Of a stretch of 64,000 nt of DNA, positions 1 through 9,243 are shown piece after piece. Within the stretch, counting starts at the first letter, position 1; every line of letters starts with the position of its first letter. The position numbers were made by a program, and so were the translations under genes. The stretch spans positions 186,001 through 250,000 of the forward strand of contig CAJXPQ010000001.1 of NCBI GenBank assembly GCA_913058265.1, given 5' to 3'. This stretch comes from an uncultured Oligoflexia bacterium. GTDB lineage: Bacteria > Bdellovibrionota > Bacteriovoracia > Bacteriovoracales > Bacteriovoracaceae. The notes beneath the pieces are model-generated. The model did no database searches. It was not told the origin of the DNA and saw only the letters and a program-made list of their open reading frames with translations.

Positions 1-1205
1 AAACTCCGGACTTCGAAATGCCAGACTTCTCAGAGGATGAAGGTGTATTCGATACTAATCTTAAGGATCAAGATGACGACCTTAATAGTAGGTTAACTTC
101 ATTTGATACTGAAACTGAAATTAAAAATAATGACTTCAATAGCGAGTTCAATGATGAGTTTGAGGAATCAACAATAGATGAATCATATTTCCCGGAAGAA
201 GACTCTGAGGAAACATTGATTTCAGCTAGCGCTGAAGTTCTATTTGAAGAAGAAGAGAAAGAAGAAGAGAAAGAGTTAAAACAATCAGTACCTGAAAGAA
301 CTCCAATAGAAAGAGAATCCGAAGAAAAGCCTTGGAGTGGTACTCAAAACCTTGATGATGTCACTGAGTTCGGAGAAAAAAGTACATACTCTACTCTTGC
401 ATCAGAGGGGAATCCTCCTTTTAGTGTCATCCTTAAAAACCCAAGATATAAAGAAGATGTTGAAGACATTATAACGATTTTAAAGGAAGTTGAAATCGTT
501 TCAGAAAGTGACATTGAGCAAGTAACAAAATCACTAACTGATGGGCAGTATCTTGTTTCTCGAATTAGTGAATATTGTGCGATCATCCTTTGTCACAAAC
601 TCAGACGTTTTGATGTTGAGATATTAATGGGCCTGACAGAGGAAATTAATCCACCTAAGAGCTATGACTCTGAAGATCGTGGACTACTCACCAAAGCAAG
701 TATACTCAATAATAAGAAGCATCACTTTAATTTCAAAGCAGTTGAAAAAGAAAATATACTTGCAACGACTCTTCCTCAAATTGAAGGTCATATTATCAAA
801 AAACATTTTGGTATTATTACCAGGTCTACTCAAATAAGTGCCAATGAGTTGAAACCTTCAGGAGCTGAGGATGAACTCATTGAGAAAATGCATGATGAGG
901 ATAAGAAACTGATACAAAACTATCGCCTAAAAAGAGAAAATTACCTGGCATCTAACTCCCAACACCCGGGGGACAACTTTGTACATTTGCTAGACGAATC
1001 AACAAAAGGGTCACATTTAGAAGTCGACAATATCTACAAAAACCTTCTAGACAAGCTTAAAGACAATGCTATGAGCAATCGAGCTAATGGACTTGTCGGC
1101 GTTAATTTCATGGTTACACCTCTTCCTCTCCAAGACTTTCAAAGTCATGATACAATATATCAAATACAATGCTCGGGGAATATGGTTTGGATAGAGAAAA
1201 GATAG
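1..1205 (+). CDS. Acidic protein with YbjQ-like C-terminus, 5' end outside window
   Basis: The first ATG is at 18, but the frame stays open to the window edge. The upstream codons (TPDFE) repeat the following residues (MPDFSED), and there is no ribosome binding site before the ATG, so the gene very probably starts upstream. About the first 110 visible residues are Asp/Glu-rich and low in complexity, with no signal peptide, which suggests a cytoplasmic protein with a disordered acidic region. The last ~60 residues (NRANGLVGVNFMVTPLP, then a strand ending CSGNMVWIEK) resemble the repeat pattern of YbjQ/UPF0145-type domains. That match is weak and by eye. Its 3' end overlaps glpD by 37 bases, so the two are probably translationally coupled. 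The function is not recognised. Confidence 0.7.
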   Translation, partial: TPDFEMPDFSEDEGVFDTNLKDQDDDLNSRLTSFDTETEIKNNDFNSEFNDEFEESTIDESYFPEEDSEETLISASAEVLFEEEEKEEEKELKQSVPERTPIERESEEKPWSGTQNLDDVTEFGEKSTYSTLASEGNPPFSVILKNPRYKEDVEDIITILKEVEIVSESDIEQVTKSLTDGQYLVSRISEYCAIILCHKLRRFDVEILMGLTEEINPPKSYDSEDRGLLTKASILNNKKHHFNFKAVEKENILATTLPQIEGHIIKKHFGIITRSTQISANELKPSGAEDELIEKMHDEDKKLIQNYRLKRENYLASNSQHPGDNFVHLLDESTKGSHLEVDNIYKNLLDKLKDNAMSNRANGLVGVNFMVTPLPLQDFQSHDTIYQIQCSGNMVWIEKR

Positions 1206-2578
1206 ATGACATTTATGATACGATTATAATTGGTGGTGGTATTGTTGGTGCTGGCGTTTTTAGAGAGCACTCACTTCATGGACTAAAATCACTTCTACTT
1301 GATCAAGCTGACTTTAATTCCCAAACAAGCCAAGGCAGTTCAAAGATGCTACATGGTGGAATACGCTATCTTGAAAATATGGACTTTGCCCTTGTTTTTG
1401 AAGCCTTAAAAGAAAAAAATCTATGGCTTAAGCTCACACCTCATGTCAGTAAAGAAGTTCCCTTCTATTTACCTATTTATAAAGAAAGTAAGTGGCCACT
1501 TCCGTTTTTACGAATAGGCCTTTTTCTTTATGATCTCTTATCTCTTTTTAAGAATAGCTCACACAAAGTCTACAATAAGAAGAACACATTAAAGGCAATA
1601 CCAGGGCTGAAGTCAGACGGGCTTCGAGGGTCTGGTATGTATTTTGATGGAATAGTGGATGACAGTAAGTTAGGACTTGAATGTATTTACGATGCTTTAA
1701 ATAATCCTAATTGCCAGGCGCTAAACTATAAAAAAGTGATAAAACTAATTAAGAATAATGATCACTATGAGGTTACATATCAAGATGTTCTCTCAGGTGA
1801 AGAAGAAATTAAATTCTCAAAATCTGTAATCATGGCCACTGGACCTTTTACAGATCAAGTTATGAAAAAACTAAATATCCCTTGGGATAATCTGATACTC
1901 CCCTCAAAGGGAACCCATCTTTGGTTAAAAAAAGATGCACTTGCAATCAAAGACGCCATGGTACTTCAAACGGCAGATATGCGTATTATTTTTGTGATTC
2001 CTCAGAGGAATGCGATTTTAGTAGGAACGACTGAAACACCACTAGATCCAAATGAAGAGTTTCTAGACATACAGCCCACAGAAGAAGAAATTACTTACCT
2101 TCTCGAATCGGTAAACGAATACTTCCCTACCTCAAATGTTGGCAAGGATGCAATTCTTTCAAGTTTTTCTGCTGTTAGACCTCTAGTAAGAGCTGGTACA
2201 TCTAGCTCAAAAACATCTCGTACACACAAGGTCCTAGAGCCGCAAGAGAATCTCTTCGTTATTGTTGGTGGGAAATATACGACATTTAGAAGAATGGCAT
2301 TTGATATAAATAAAAAACTATTTAAAAGCTTGGGAATTAAGCACCAGAAAGATATAACTTTAAGACCCCTAAGAACTACATCCGTTGTAAAAGATCCATT
2401 TGGGCAAAAAATAACTCAAGCAAATATACAAGATGTTATTGATAATGAAATGGTCAGAACTCGCGAAGATCTTATAAGTAGAAGGTTATCTTTTCCCTCA
2501 ACCAGACATTTAAATAATGATGAGCTAAGTAATATGCTAGATAATGTTGACTTAAAATCTATACCCAAGTCCAAGTAA
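1169..2578 (+). CDS. glpD: FAD-dependent glycerol-3-phosphate dehydrogenase
   Basis: Oxidises sn-glycerol-3-phosphate to dihydroxyacetone phosphate and passes electrons to the quinone pool; members are peripheral inner-membrane proteins. An N-terminal Rossmann motif (GGGIVGAG, residues ~22-29) binds FAD. The GlpD signature QTSQGSSKMLHGGIRYLE follows at ~50-67. A conserved IVGTTETPLDP-type block lies near 280, and the C-terminal domain has EMVRTREDLISRR. At 469 residues it is a little shorter than E. coli GlpD (501). The ATG at 1169 overlaps the upstream gene; the next in-frame candidate is TTG at 1187. No glpF or glpK is adjacent, so the substrate may come from phospholipid turnover or prey material (inference). 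The last 27 bases overlap the convergent gene. Confidence 0.9.
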   Translation: MLGEYGLDREKIDDIYDTIIIGGGIVGAGVFREHSLHGLKSLLLDQADFNSQTSQGSSKMLHGGIRYLENMDFALVFEALKEKNLWLKLTPHVSKEVPFYLPIYKESKWPLPFLRIGLFLYDLLSLFKNSSHKVYNKKNTLKAIPGLKSDGLRGSGMYFDGIVDDSKLGLECIYDALNNPNCQALNYKKVIKLIKNNDHYEVTYQDVLSGEEEIKFSKSVIMATGPFTDQVMKKLNIPWDNLILPSKGTHLWLKKDALAIKDAMVLQTADMRIIFVIPQRNAILVGTTETPLDPNEEFLDIQPTEEEITYLLESVNEYFPTSNVGKDAILSSFSAVRPLVRAGTSSSKTSRTHKVLEPQENLFVIVGGKYTTFRRMAFDINKKLFKSLGIKHQKDITLRPLRTTSVVKDPFGQKITQANIQDVIDNEMVRTREDLISRRLSFPSTRHLNNDELSNMLDNVDLKSIPKSK

Positions 2579-3622
2579 TAATTTAGGCCCAACCTTTGTT
2601 CTTGTATACTTAGTAGCACTTTCATCTGCAGAGAATTCCTCACCATGTAGACGATACAAGAACTCGGCCCTTACACCAAAGCCATAAGTCGTATAATATT
2701 TAGCAGCAGCGCTGAATGTATGAGAAAGAGTTGATGCATCCAGCGATAAGCTCTCACCATTAAGGTCTTCCTTGCCTGGTGTGTAGGTAGAATTTGCAGA
2801 ACCTAGGGCAAATATATAACCAACAGAATAAATTAATTTATGAACACTAGAAGGTCTTTCAAAAAGATAAAAGTTTCCACCAAATCCAAACTCACTAGAG
2901 TTCTCTTGAACGGTTGCTCCCTGGTAGGCCATAATTGAACTTCTATTTAGACTAAATGAACCTAGAATTGAAATTCTAGAATACCATTTAGTCTCGTCTC
3001 TAAAGTAATACTCTCCACCAATCTTCAAAGAAAGATTATCCTCCGTAGATGTAAACTTAGTATTATTATTACTTCCTGTAGATTCAACAGCATCAGATGA
3101 GTAATAAACCATTCCAAATACTTCTCTATTTTTATTACGAAGACTTGTAATCGTCTCCATCATATCGAGGTCTTTCCTGGTTAAACCTAAAGTATCACCT
3201 AAGTCTTCTGCACCATCCGCAAGTGGAATCCCAAGGTCTCTCGGATCTTTAGAAACAAATGCACCAATGTCTTCTTTCACGAGCATACGAGAATCATCTT
3301 TAGTAATTTTGACTGGAGGAGTAATCTTTAACTTCATGACTTGATCATCTTTAATAAAATCACTAGCAACGACTCTATAAATAGACCACACTGATCTCGT
3401 CGGTGACAGTTTTATACAGACTGCTCTCGCCACAACACCTTCGGAAACATAAAACTTTGCATGGTCACTTTGTTTTAGGCCATCCTCAATTCCTCTATTA
3501 ATTAAGATTGTTTTTTTACTTACAGAAGTATTTACAATTCTTAATGTTAATTTTTCATCTATTTCCAACGCAAAAGTTAGAGTTGAGAATGAAAGTAAAA
3601 TAATAAATAATAACATCTTCAT
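2552..3622 (-). CDS. Predicted outer-membrane beta-barrel protein (paralogue of next gene)
   Basis: A 356-residue protein with a clear Sec signal peptide (charged MKM, hydrophobic core, cleavage near TFA-LE at ~19). After an N-terminal domain of ~120 residues comes a stretch of alternating hydrophobic strands, ending in the aromatic sequence GLGYRF that is typical of outer-membrane barrels. The N-terminal domain shares KTI-x-RG-x-x-D-x-L and the SVW-x-x-YR block with the gene just upstream, so the two are paralogues. The gap between them is 8 bases and they are surely co-transcribed. The function is unknown; an adhesin, porin or secretion-related role is possible but not shown. Its 3' end overlaps glpD by 27 bases. 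Confidence 0.75.
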   Translation of the reverse strand: MKMLLFIILLSFSTLTFALEIDEKLTLRIVNTSVSKKTILINRGIEDGLKQSDHAKFYVSEGVVARAVCIKLSPTRSVWSIYRVVASDFIKDDQVMKLKITPPVKITKDDSRMLVKEDIGAFVSKDPRDLGIPLADGAEDLGDTLGLTRKDLDMMETITSLRNKNREVFGMVYYSSDAVESTGSNNNTKFTSTEDNLSLKIGGEYYFRDETKWYSRISILGSFSLNRSSIMAYQGATVQENSSEFGFGGNFYLFERPSSVHKLIYSVGYIFALGSANSTYTPGKEDLNGESLSLDASTLSHTFSAAAKYYTTYGFGVRAEFLYRLHGEEFSADESATKYTRTKVGPKLLLGLGYRF

Positions 3623-3630
3623 AATATATC

Positions 3631-5124
3631 CTAGAAAAATTTACTTAAACCAATAGCGACTTTGCCTTCTTTATAAGTTGCACGATCTGGGAGGCTACCA
3701 GCATCGTCATTTCTCTCCATTCTTTCGGCCCTGATATCTTCATAACCAAGACTTAAGCGGAAACCATATGTATTTCTGAAGTTATGCTTCAGACCAAAAC
3801 GAAAACCAGGAATTGTAAAAAGTTGATAATTACCAGCTTCCTGGGCAGAGTTATTAGTCAATCTCGCAATTCCGTATCTAGTAAGTAGTGTAAAATAATA
3901 AATATTAGTATCAATAGCACTGGCCCTCATAAAAGGGTACCAATTCACGTGTCCGGCCATACTGTACTCAATACTTTTAACGTTTAAGTTACCACCGAAG
4001 TAAGCATCTCTTGACCTACGGACAGATCCCTCTAAAGTAATGCGCTTAAGGTTTTTGAACCTCTTGAGAAAATATGTTTCAAGTGAGAGTTCAAAATCAT
4101 ATTTATTTTGCTCAGTTGTATCTGAGTCGTTCACATTCTCATTGTTTATAACGTTCATGCCAAATGATGCGAAAGCCTGATAATCATGCTTATAGGCTAT
4201 AATTCCCATTCTTCGCTTCTTCTCTTGGGTAACATTTAAATTCGTAAGTAACTCAGCAAGTTCATCATCAGAGTACCCCTCAGACCAAGCCTCACCTCTC
4301 TCTTTCACGTCCCGATAAAACTTTTCCTCTTTTGCAGCGGTATCTCTTAATTCTCTATCCTGTTGTTCCATATACCTTTGATAAACTGAAGCGGCAGGTA
4401 AGTCGTCCACGGATCTTTCTTGCTCCTTATAAAAACTATTCCTATTAAATAAGGGGTCATTATATTTCTCAAGAAAAGCAACAACCATTTTTTCAAAGGT
4501 GTGAACTCTCTTTCTTTCAGAAAATTGTTTTGCATGCGGGCTCCTGTAAATACCATCTACATAGAGCTTTCCATCAAGCATACGATCTTCCCACTTATCT
4601 ATATCAATAAGGTCAACATCCACACCTAAATGTTTATTCTTTTTATGGGTAATTTCAATCGCTCTGTAATCTGCTTGTTTAATAGCAAGATCATCGCCCC
4701 CTAATAAGAAGTCTTTGACTTCATTCGTGGGATCATCAAGTGTGACAAGGCTTGATCGTTTGATATTTAAGTTCGTTCTTCCTTTAAGTAGTTTTGATTC
4801 TGCAAAAAGCACAAGTTTACTTCCAACTTTTAAGATATTCGGAAGATACTCTTTATAAACTATCCACACTGACTGATTTGTTAGAACTTTTACAGCTCTT
4901 AACTTTGCAACAGGTTTAAATACGAACTTACCTAGATCTACTTCCTCTTTAGTAAGTAGGATTCCGTAGTCATCATCTCCCAGGTCATCAACGACTCCTC
5001 GATCTAAGTAGATAGTTTTTCCGGAAGAGGACATAGATTGAATGATGACAATTGAATCATCAATTGCAAAAGCTGACGAAATTGTAAGGCTTAATATTAT
5101 GATGAATTTTATGCTAATGGTCAT
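3631..5124 (-). CDS. Predicted outer-membrane beta-barrel protein, larger paralogue
   Basis: A 497-residue protein with a Sec signal peptide (cleavage near AFA-ID, ~20). The N-terminal domain has KTIYLDRGVVDDL and, later, QSVWIVYKEYLP, matching the downstream paralogue. A charged central region (~200-310, rich in Glu, Lys and Arg, containing YMEQQDRELRDTAAKEEKF) looks helical and is absent from the smaller paralogue. The C-terminal ~190 residues show amphipathic beta-strand alternation and end in LSKFF, the terminal Phe expected of a Bam substrate. It is the first gene of a two-gene operon, and its promoter must lie in 5125-5309. The function is unknown. Confidence 0.75.
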   Translation of the reverse strand: MTISIKFIIILSLTISSAFAIDDSIVIIQSMSSSGKTIYLDRGVVDDLGDDDYGILLTKEEVDLGKFVFKPVAKLRAVKVLTNQSVWIVYKEYLPNILKVGSKLVLFAESKLLKGRTNLNIKRSSLVTLDDPTNEVKDFLLGGDDLAIKQADYRAIEITHKKNKHLGVDVDLIDIDKWEDRMLDGKLYVDGIYRSPHAKQFSERKRVHTFEKMVVAFLEKYNDPLFNRNSFYKEQERSVDDLPAASVYQRYMEQQDRELRDTAAKEEKFYRDVKERGEAWSEGYSDDELAELLTNLNVTQEKKRRMGIIAYKHDYQAFASFGMNVINNENVNDSDTTEQNKYDFELSLETYFLKRFKNLKRITLEGSVRRSRDAYFGGNLNVKSIEYSMAGHVNWYPFMRASAIDTNIYYFTLLTRYGIARLTNNSAQEAGNYQLFTIPGFRFGLKHNFRNTYGFRLSLGYEDIRAERMERNDDAGSLPDRATYKEGKVAIGLSKFF

Positions 5125-5309
5125 CCTTGTCCTTTAACTTACTAATATATACATCTATTTTTATACCTTTAGCGTCATTTGAAAACCCTTTGCGTTAAAT
5201 AATCTAAAATAAATTAAACATTTAGCTAACCTCACTACTTGTAAAACAATCCTAATTAATCTATAAATCTAGTACATTAATCAACAATTTGTTTTTAAAG
5301 AGGTCATTT

Positions 5310-5546
5310 GTGGCAAAGCGTAAAAAAGAGAAGAAAACCTATAAATATGAGTGCTCACTTACCGGTGAGAGTTATATACTAACTGAAAAAGCTGAAAATC
5401 CTGATGAATTGATGAGTGTTGCCTCTTGGTATGACATGAATGCTGAGATGGATGACAGACCTGACGATGTCAAAAAGAAACTAGGCCTTAAGGCTGAAAT
5501 TCAAGCTGAAGCTGAAGCAGCAGCAACAACAGAAACTCAAGAATAA
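5310..5546 (+). CDS. Small conserved-looking protein upstream of trxB
   Basis: I place the start at the GTG at 5310 because a good ribosome binding site (AAAGAGG, 5298-5303) sits 6 bases before it; the frame opens earlier at a TTG at 5289 that overlaps this site. The product is 78 residues: a Lys-rich start (MAKRKKEKK), then [12 protein letters not shown], a [20 protein letters not shown] block, and an Ala/Glu-rich tail. There is no signal peptide or membrane segment. ECSLTGE resembles a half zinc-binding turn but has only one Cys. The 25-base gap to trxB suggests an operon. I do not recognise the family. Confidence 0.75.
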   Translation: MAKRKKEKKTYKYECSLTGESYILTEKAENPDELMSVASWYDMNAEMDDRPDDVKKKLGLKAEIQAEAEAAATTETQE

Positions 5547-5571
5547 TCACACTTTATTAGAAGGTAAACTC

Positions 5572-6507
5572 ATGGAAACTAGAGAAATTATCATTATTGG
5601 ATCAGGACCTGCTGGTTATACGGCAGCACTATACGCATCACGAGCAGACTTAAAGCCACTTGTTATTATGGGGCACGAGCCAGGTGGACAACTCACAACA
5701 ACTACTGATGTTGAGAATTTCCCAGGCTTTCCTGATGGAATCTTGGGACCAGACCTAATGATGAATATGAAGGCTCAAGCTGAACGCTTTGGTACTGAAT
5801 ACCTAACAACTCATGTTTCAAGTGTAGATCTCTCTAAAAGGCCTTTTGCAATTGAATGTGAAAACGGGGATAAATTTTTAGCAAAAACTGTAGTCATATC
5901 AACTGGAGCAAGTGCCAAGTACCTTGGACTTCCAAACGAGAAAGAACTAATTGGTAAAGGCGTATCTGCCTGTGCAACTTGCGATGGTTTTTTCTTTAGA
6001 AACCAGGTGGTACATATAGTTGGAGGTGGAGACACAGCAATGGAAGAAGCTATGTTCCTATCTAAGTTTGCAAGTAAAGTCACTATCGTACATAGAAGAG
6101 ATACTTTTAGGGCCTCAAAGCCAATGCAACAAAGAGTTTTTGATAACCCAAAGATAGAAATTTTATGGGACCACTCAGTAACGGAAATTATGGCGGACGA
6201 TGGTGGAGTTAATTCAATCAAAGTCACACACTCCACAACTGGTGAAGAGACAGTCCGAGAAACGAATGGTCTATTCATGGGAATTGGACATACACCTAAT
6301 ACTGGATTTTTGAACAATCAAATCGATCTTGATGATCACGGCTTTATCATTACAAAAGGTGAACATCCAGACACTAATATACCTGGTGTATTTGCCTGTG
6401 GCGACGTTCAAGACTCATACTACAGACAAGCTATTTCAGCTGCTGGAACTGGATGCATGGCCGCAATGAGAGCTGAAAAGTACTTAGAATCCGCTGATCA
6501 CGCATAA
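5572..6507 (+). CDS. trxB: Thioredoxin-disulfide reductase
   Basis: An NADPH-dependent flavoenzyme that keeps cytoplasmic thioredoxin reduced. At 311 residues it is the normal size for low-Mr TrxB. It has the FAD motif [16 protein letters not shown] (10-25), the redox-active pair CATC (Cys134/Cys137) followed by DGFFFRN, the NADPH-binding [10 protein letters not shown] (~152) with HRRDTFRA downstream, and the C-terminal FAD segment [10 protein letters not shown] with [21 protein letters not shown] precedes the ATG. It probably shares a transcript with the 78-residue gene upstream. All key residues are present. Confidence 0.97.
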   Translation: METREIIIIGSGPAGYTAALYASRADLKPLVIMGHEPGGQLTTTTDVENFPGFPDGILGPDLMMNMKAQAERFGTEYLTTHVSSVDLSKRPFAIECENGDKFLAKTVVISTGASAKYLGLPNEKELIGKGVSACATCDGFFFRNQVVHIVGGGDTAMEEAMFLSKFASKVTIVHRRDTFRASKPMQQRVFDNPKIEILWDHSVTEIMADDGGVNSIKVTHSTTGEETVRETNGLFMGIGHTPNTGFLNNQIDLDDHGFIITKGEHPDTNIPGVFACGDVQDSYYRQAISAAGTGCMAAMRAEKYLESADHA

Positions 6508-6690
6508 TTCACCTTATAAAATATAAGACACGGAAAAAATTACCGACTTAATCAGTTGGAAAATAGCTAAGTATTCAATATAATTTAATCTTCTAACATA
6601 GTCTTAACTCTAATTGACATTCATCCCAATTCACGAAAAAATTAGTATGTAAGCAAGGATGCTTATTTTAATTTCATTGACCAAGGAAGG

Positions 6691-7536
6691 ATGATGAACT
6701 CTCTTTTTAATTACCAAACACTTAAAACTCGCTTAGAAAAAGGGACTAGATCCTTAGTTATCACTCTTAATGGAGATCGACTGAATAACAGCTTTTCCAT
6801 GGAAATGTTATTTGAACTTGAGTCCCTGCTAGCTTGGTGTACAACGAGAGTAGAAATTCACACAATTCTACTACAATCATCAACGAATATTTTCTCCGAT
6901 GGTTATAATCAAAGAGTTCTAAAGAAATTAACAATCGATAAACTACAGAAATTTACTAGAAAGTTGCAACTTATCAATCAGGCGCTAATGTGTCTTCCTC
7001 AAACAGTCATTATTGATATGCAAATGGGAACGCAAAACATAGCAAGTGAGCTAGCTGCCGCATGTGATATTAGAGTATCTAACCGTTCATGTGAAGTCTC
7101 TTTTGAGCACTCCAAACTAGGTTTAATCCCATGCTCTGGTGGAATGATTGGGCTATCACACATCGTTGGTCATGCTAATGCAAAAAATTGGCTTTTATCT
7201 GCAGAAGCAATTCCTTTTAGAAAGCTCGAAGCTAGTGGCTTTGTATATGATTCATACACTATGGATACCAGAGATGAAGTGATACAAAGAATTCTAACAA
7301 GTATTTCAAAGCAATCTCCAGTACAAAGAATCCAAACAAAACTTGGAGTGACAGAAAGCATCCGCCACCAAATGGAAGGAATGTTAAAATTTGAGAGTCA
7401 AATTGCAAATGCCGCCATGGTTACAGAAGATTGGCGCGAAGAGAATGATGACAACTCAATGCCCGCGAAAAGCATAAAGGAAGCAGTTAAGCTAAGTCTT
7501 GTTAAGAATGATAATTCTGAAGATCTTCCTAACTAA
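6691..7536 (+). CDS. Enoyl-CoA hydratase/isomerase (crotonase) family protein
   Basis: A 281-residue cytoplasmic protein with the crotonase fold. After an N-terminal strand (SLVITLNGDRLNNSFS) comes a CoA-binding region, then IASELAAACDIRVSNRSCEVSFEHSKLGLIPCSGG, matching the family pattern of a GG/ELA-x-A-CD-x-R block followed by PE-x-x-LG-x-x-P-x-GG. The oxyanion-hole segment is altered: FSDGYNQ replaces the usual F-x-AG-x-D, and QNIASELA lacks the first Gly. A true CoA hydratase activity is therefore uncertain. The C-terminal ~60 residues are helical and charged. Two ATGs lie in tandem at 6691 and 6694; AAGGAAGG directly abuts the first, so 6694 has the better spacing. Upstream and downstream genes are unrelated. 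Confidence 0.8.
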   Translation: MMNSLFNYQTLKTRLEKGTRSLVITLNGDRLNNSFSMEMLFELESLLAWCTTRVEIHTILLQSSTNIFSDGYNQRVLKKLTIDKLQKFTRKLQLINQALMCLPQTVIIDMQMGTQNIASELAAACDIRVSNRSCEVSFEHSKLGLIPCSGGMIGLSHIVGHANAKNWLLSAEAIPFRKLEASGFVYDSYTMDTRDEVIQRILTSISKQSPVQRIQTKLGVTESIRHQMEGMLKFESQIANAAMVTEDWREENDDNSMPAKSIKEAVKLSLVKNDNSEDLPN

Positions 7537-7636
7537 TCTAATTTACGTATTTCCACATAGAAAAAGACACCCAAATTGAATTCTTAAGAACAGTTTCCTC
7601 AACAAGATAAATCCTATCAAGGAAGGAGACTATTTT

Positions 7637-7783
7637 ATGAATCGCTTTAAGTCGTTATCGAGTCAGTACTTTCGGGCATCAGTACCTCAAAACCTGCCAA
7701 TCACAAAAAGACACACAAATAAGGAATGGCCCGGACTCTGGAAGAACAAAGTAATACTGTTTAAAGTCTTTAAATCCAATTGA
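7637..7783 (+). CDS. Possible small protein, 48 residues
   Basis: An ATG at 7637 is preceded by a strong ribosome binding site (AAGGAGA, 7623-7629) at good spacing. The product is MNRFKSLSSQYFRASVPQNL followed by 28 further residues, rich in Lys and Arg, with two Trp and no signal peptide. It ends at TGA 7781-7783, about 190 bases short of the IS element. It could be a real small protein or the 5' remnant of a gene damaged when the IS arrived. I do not recognise it. Support is the ribosome binding site and open frame only. Confidence 0.4.
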   Translation: MNRFKSLSSQYFRASVPQNLPITKRHTNKEWPGLWKNKVILFKVFKSN

Positions 7784-7972
7784 GCTTAGATAGGAGTTAA
7801 ACTTTCAACTCAAGAGGTTTAAAAAGTGTTTGAGGGCAAGAGTGATTCTAAGAATAGTTTTGCATCTTAGGTTTAAAGAATGCAAAATCGAACAGTTTCT
7901 TTAGTACTTTTTTGTAGCGGAGTTATTCCTAGTAAAAAAGCACCCAAGTTAAATTGGATGCTCATATATTTA
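7784..7972. other. Intergenic DNA between small ORF and IS end
   Basis: About 190 bases with no convincing gene on either strand. The AT-rich sequence contains a T6 run (~7907-7912) and the text CACCCAAGTTAAATTGG near 7940, which loosely resembles CACCCAAATTGAATTC near 7568 (about 18 of 22 aligned bases). I see no terminator or promoter I would defend. Confidence 0.5.
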
Positions 7973-8020
7973 GAGTGAACCCTGTTGATCGGACAATCCT
8001 CCAGCTAATTTCTGAACAAG
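7973..8020 (+). repeat. IS3-type terminal inverted repeat, left end
   Basis: GAGTGAACC at 7973-7981 and TTTCTGAACAAG at 8009-8020, separated by 27 bases. The same two blocks with the same spacing occur inverted at the right end. The inner block lies just outside the stop codon of orfB (8022-8024). The split arrangement suggests two transposase-contact sites per end. Confidence 0.8.
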
Positions 8021-8021
8021 C

Positions 8022-8884
8022 CTAACTAGCTCTATCAGTTAATTCTTTTTCATATGCTAAAGGACTCTTATAACCCAGTGATGAGTGGAGTCTTTTGGCG
8101 TTATATACTTCCTCAATAAAATTTGGAAGCTTTTTTATTACATCCTGTATTGTTTTATATCCTCTAAAATATATCTCTTCATATTTCAAAGTCTTAAAAA
8201 AAGTTTCAATGAAAGCATTCTGAGTCGGACTACCTTTATCTGACATGCTTATTCTAAACCCACATTCCCTAAGGTACTTCACATACTCATGTGATCTATA
8301 CTGAGAGCCTTGGTCACTATGATGAATACAATTTTCTTTTATATCCCTGCGACTTAGTGCCGAGTCCACAGCATTTATACAAAGGGCGTAATCCATCTTT
8401 TTTGATATTGCCCAACCAACTATTACCCTAGAATAAATATCAATAATTGCTGCCAAATAAACAAAACTATTATTAATTTTTATATAAGTAATATCCGTTG
8501 CCCAAGCTTCTCCTATATCTTTAACTTCAATATCTCGAAGGAGATTTTCAAATGGCCGTCCATCATTAAACTTTTTATATACTTGAACTGATTTTTTCGC
8601 CTCACATGAGAACTTTCAATTTCAAACTTCTTCATAAGTCTTAGAACTTTTTTATGATTAATAATATAACCATCAATCCTAAGTTTCTTTTCAATCCTTC
8701 TATACCCATAACCCGGAAAGACTTCGTGGATTTTTTCTATTCGTTCTTTCCAATCAAGGTCAGTATTTTTCTTCTTAGCTTGATAATAATAGCTACTCTT
8801 TGAGATACCCATCAGTTTGCATCCTCTTTGTACTGTTCCCAGTTCTCTGAGGTTATTACTGATAAAGATTCGCTTCTCAGCCAC
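8022..8884 (-). pseudogene. IS3-family transposase orfB, frameshifted
   Basis: The N-terminal part (GTG start at 8884) holds the HTH_21-like segment YGYRRIEKKLRIDGYIINHKK. The C-terminal part holds the retroviral-type integrase core: WATDITYI (first Asp), HHSDQGSQYRS (second Asp) and NAFIETFFKTLKYE (Glu), so the DDE triad survives. The two parts are in different frames. Reading shifts at an A6 run (8592-8597, minus strand). Restoring one A gives a continuous 864-nt, 287-codon frame reading RRKKSVQVYKKFNDGRPFENLL, which fits the family. This is therefore a single-base deletion, or possibly a sequencing error in a homopolymer. In the intact element it would be made as a fusion with orfA by -1 frameshifting. 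Confidence 0.9.
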
Positions 8885-9200
8885 TTTATGTAACTTTCGG
8901 CTTTTTTTAGCATTTTATTTTGAAGATATAAATCTCCAAGCTCTGCTTTTAAGGCCAGGTTCTCTTGCTCTAAAGCCTTTCTTTATAACTCTTTTGCTGA
9001 TTTTATAGCCATTTTGGAGGGTTCGTTTTCTTTATCCCTCCACCTTTAAATTCCTTAACACAAGTCGATACTGCTCCTGCTGATATCTGATACTTTGTAG
9101 CAGCTTGTCTGTAAGTCATCTCTCTGGCCACAACAGCTTCATCAATCGTCTTTCTTACTTCATAGGGCAGCTTATGTGGTCTGCCTGTTGGTATCTTCAT
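8812..9200 (-). pseudogene. IS3-family transposase orfA, broken
   Basis: The intact N-terminal 65 codons (9200 down to 9003) encode a helix-turn-helix protein (GRPHKLPYEVRK, then YRQAATKYQISAGAVSTCV) that binds the element ends. The reading frame is then lost near a short A run around 9010. The rest of orfA is visible in a second frame, with an in-frame TAA at 8983-8985 before a leucine-zipper-like helix, ALEQENLALKAELGDLYLQ. That frame ends at 8812-8814 and overlaps orfB, as in intact IS3 elements. There are thus two lesions in a gene normally ~100-130 codons long. Confidence 0.8.
8901..8908 (-). other. A7G programmed -1 frameshift site in IS3 orfA/orfB
   Basis: Read on the minus strand the sequence is AAAAAAAG, in the orfA frame as CTA AAA AAA GCC. 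Slipping back one base leads without a stop into SRKLHK and then the orfB GTG-start sequence (VAEKRIF). This matches the A6G-type signal by which IS3 elements make the OrfAB transposase. The site is intact although both genes around it are broken. Confidence 0.7.
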
Positions 9201-9243
9201 CTTTAACTCCTCATAGTTATTATAGCTGAGAAGCTAACTTGGT

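Noticed and set aside
5811-6317. 168-codon open frame antisense to trxB
   Set aside because: trxB has every catalytic motif on the plus strand, and the antisense frame has no recognisable motif.
7561-7960. Two similar ~22-base stretches (near 7568 and 7940) considered as target-site or attachment repeats
   Set aside because: Only about 18 of 22 bases match after a gap, they are not at the IS ends, and AT-rich text makes this likely by chance.
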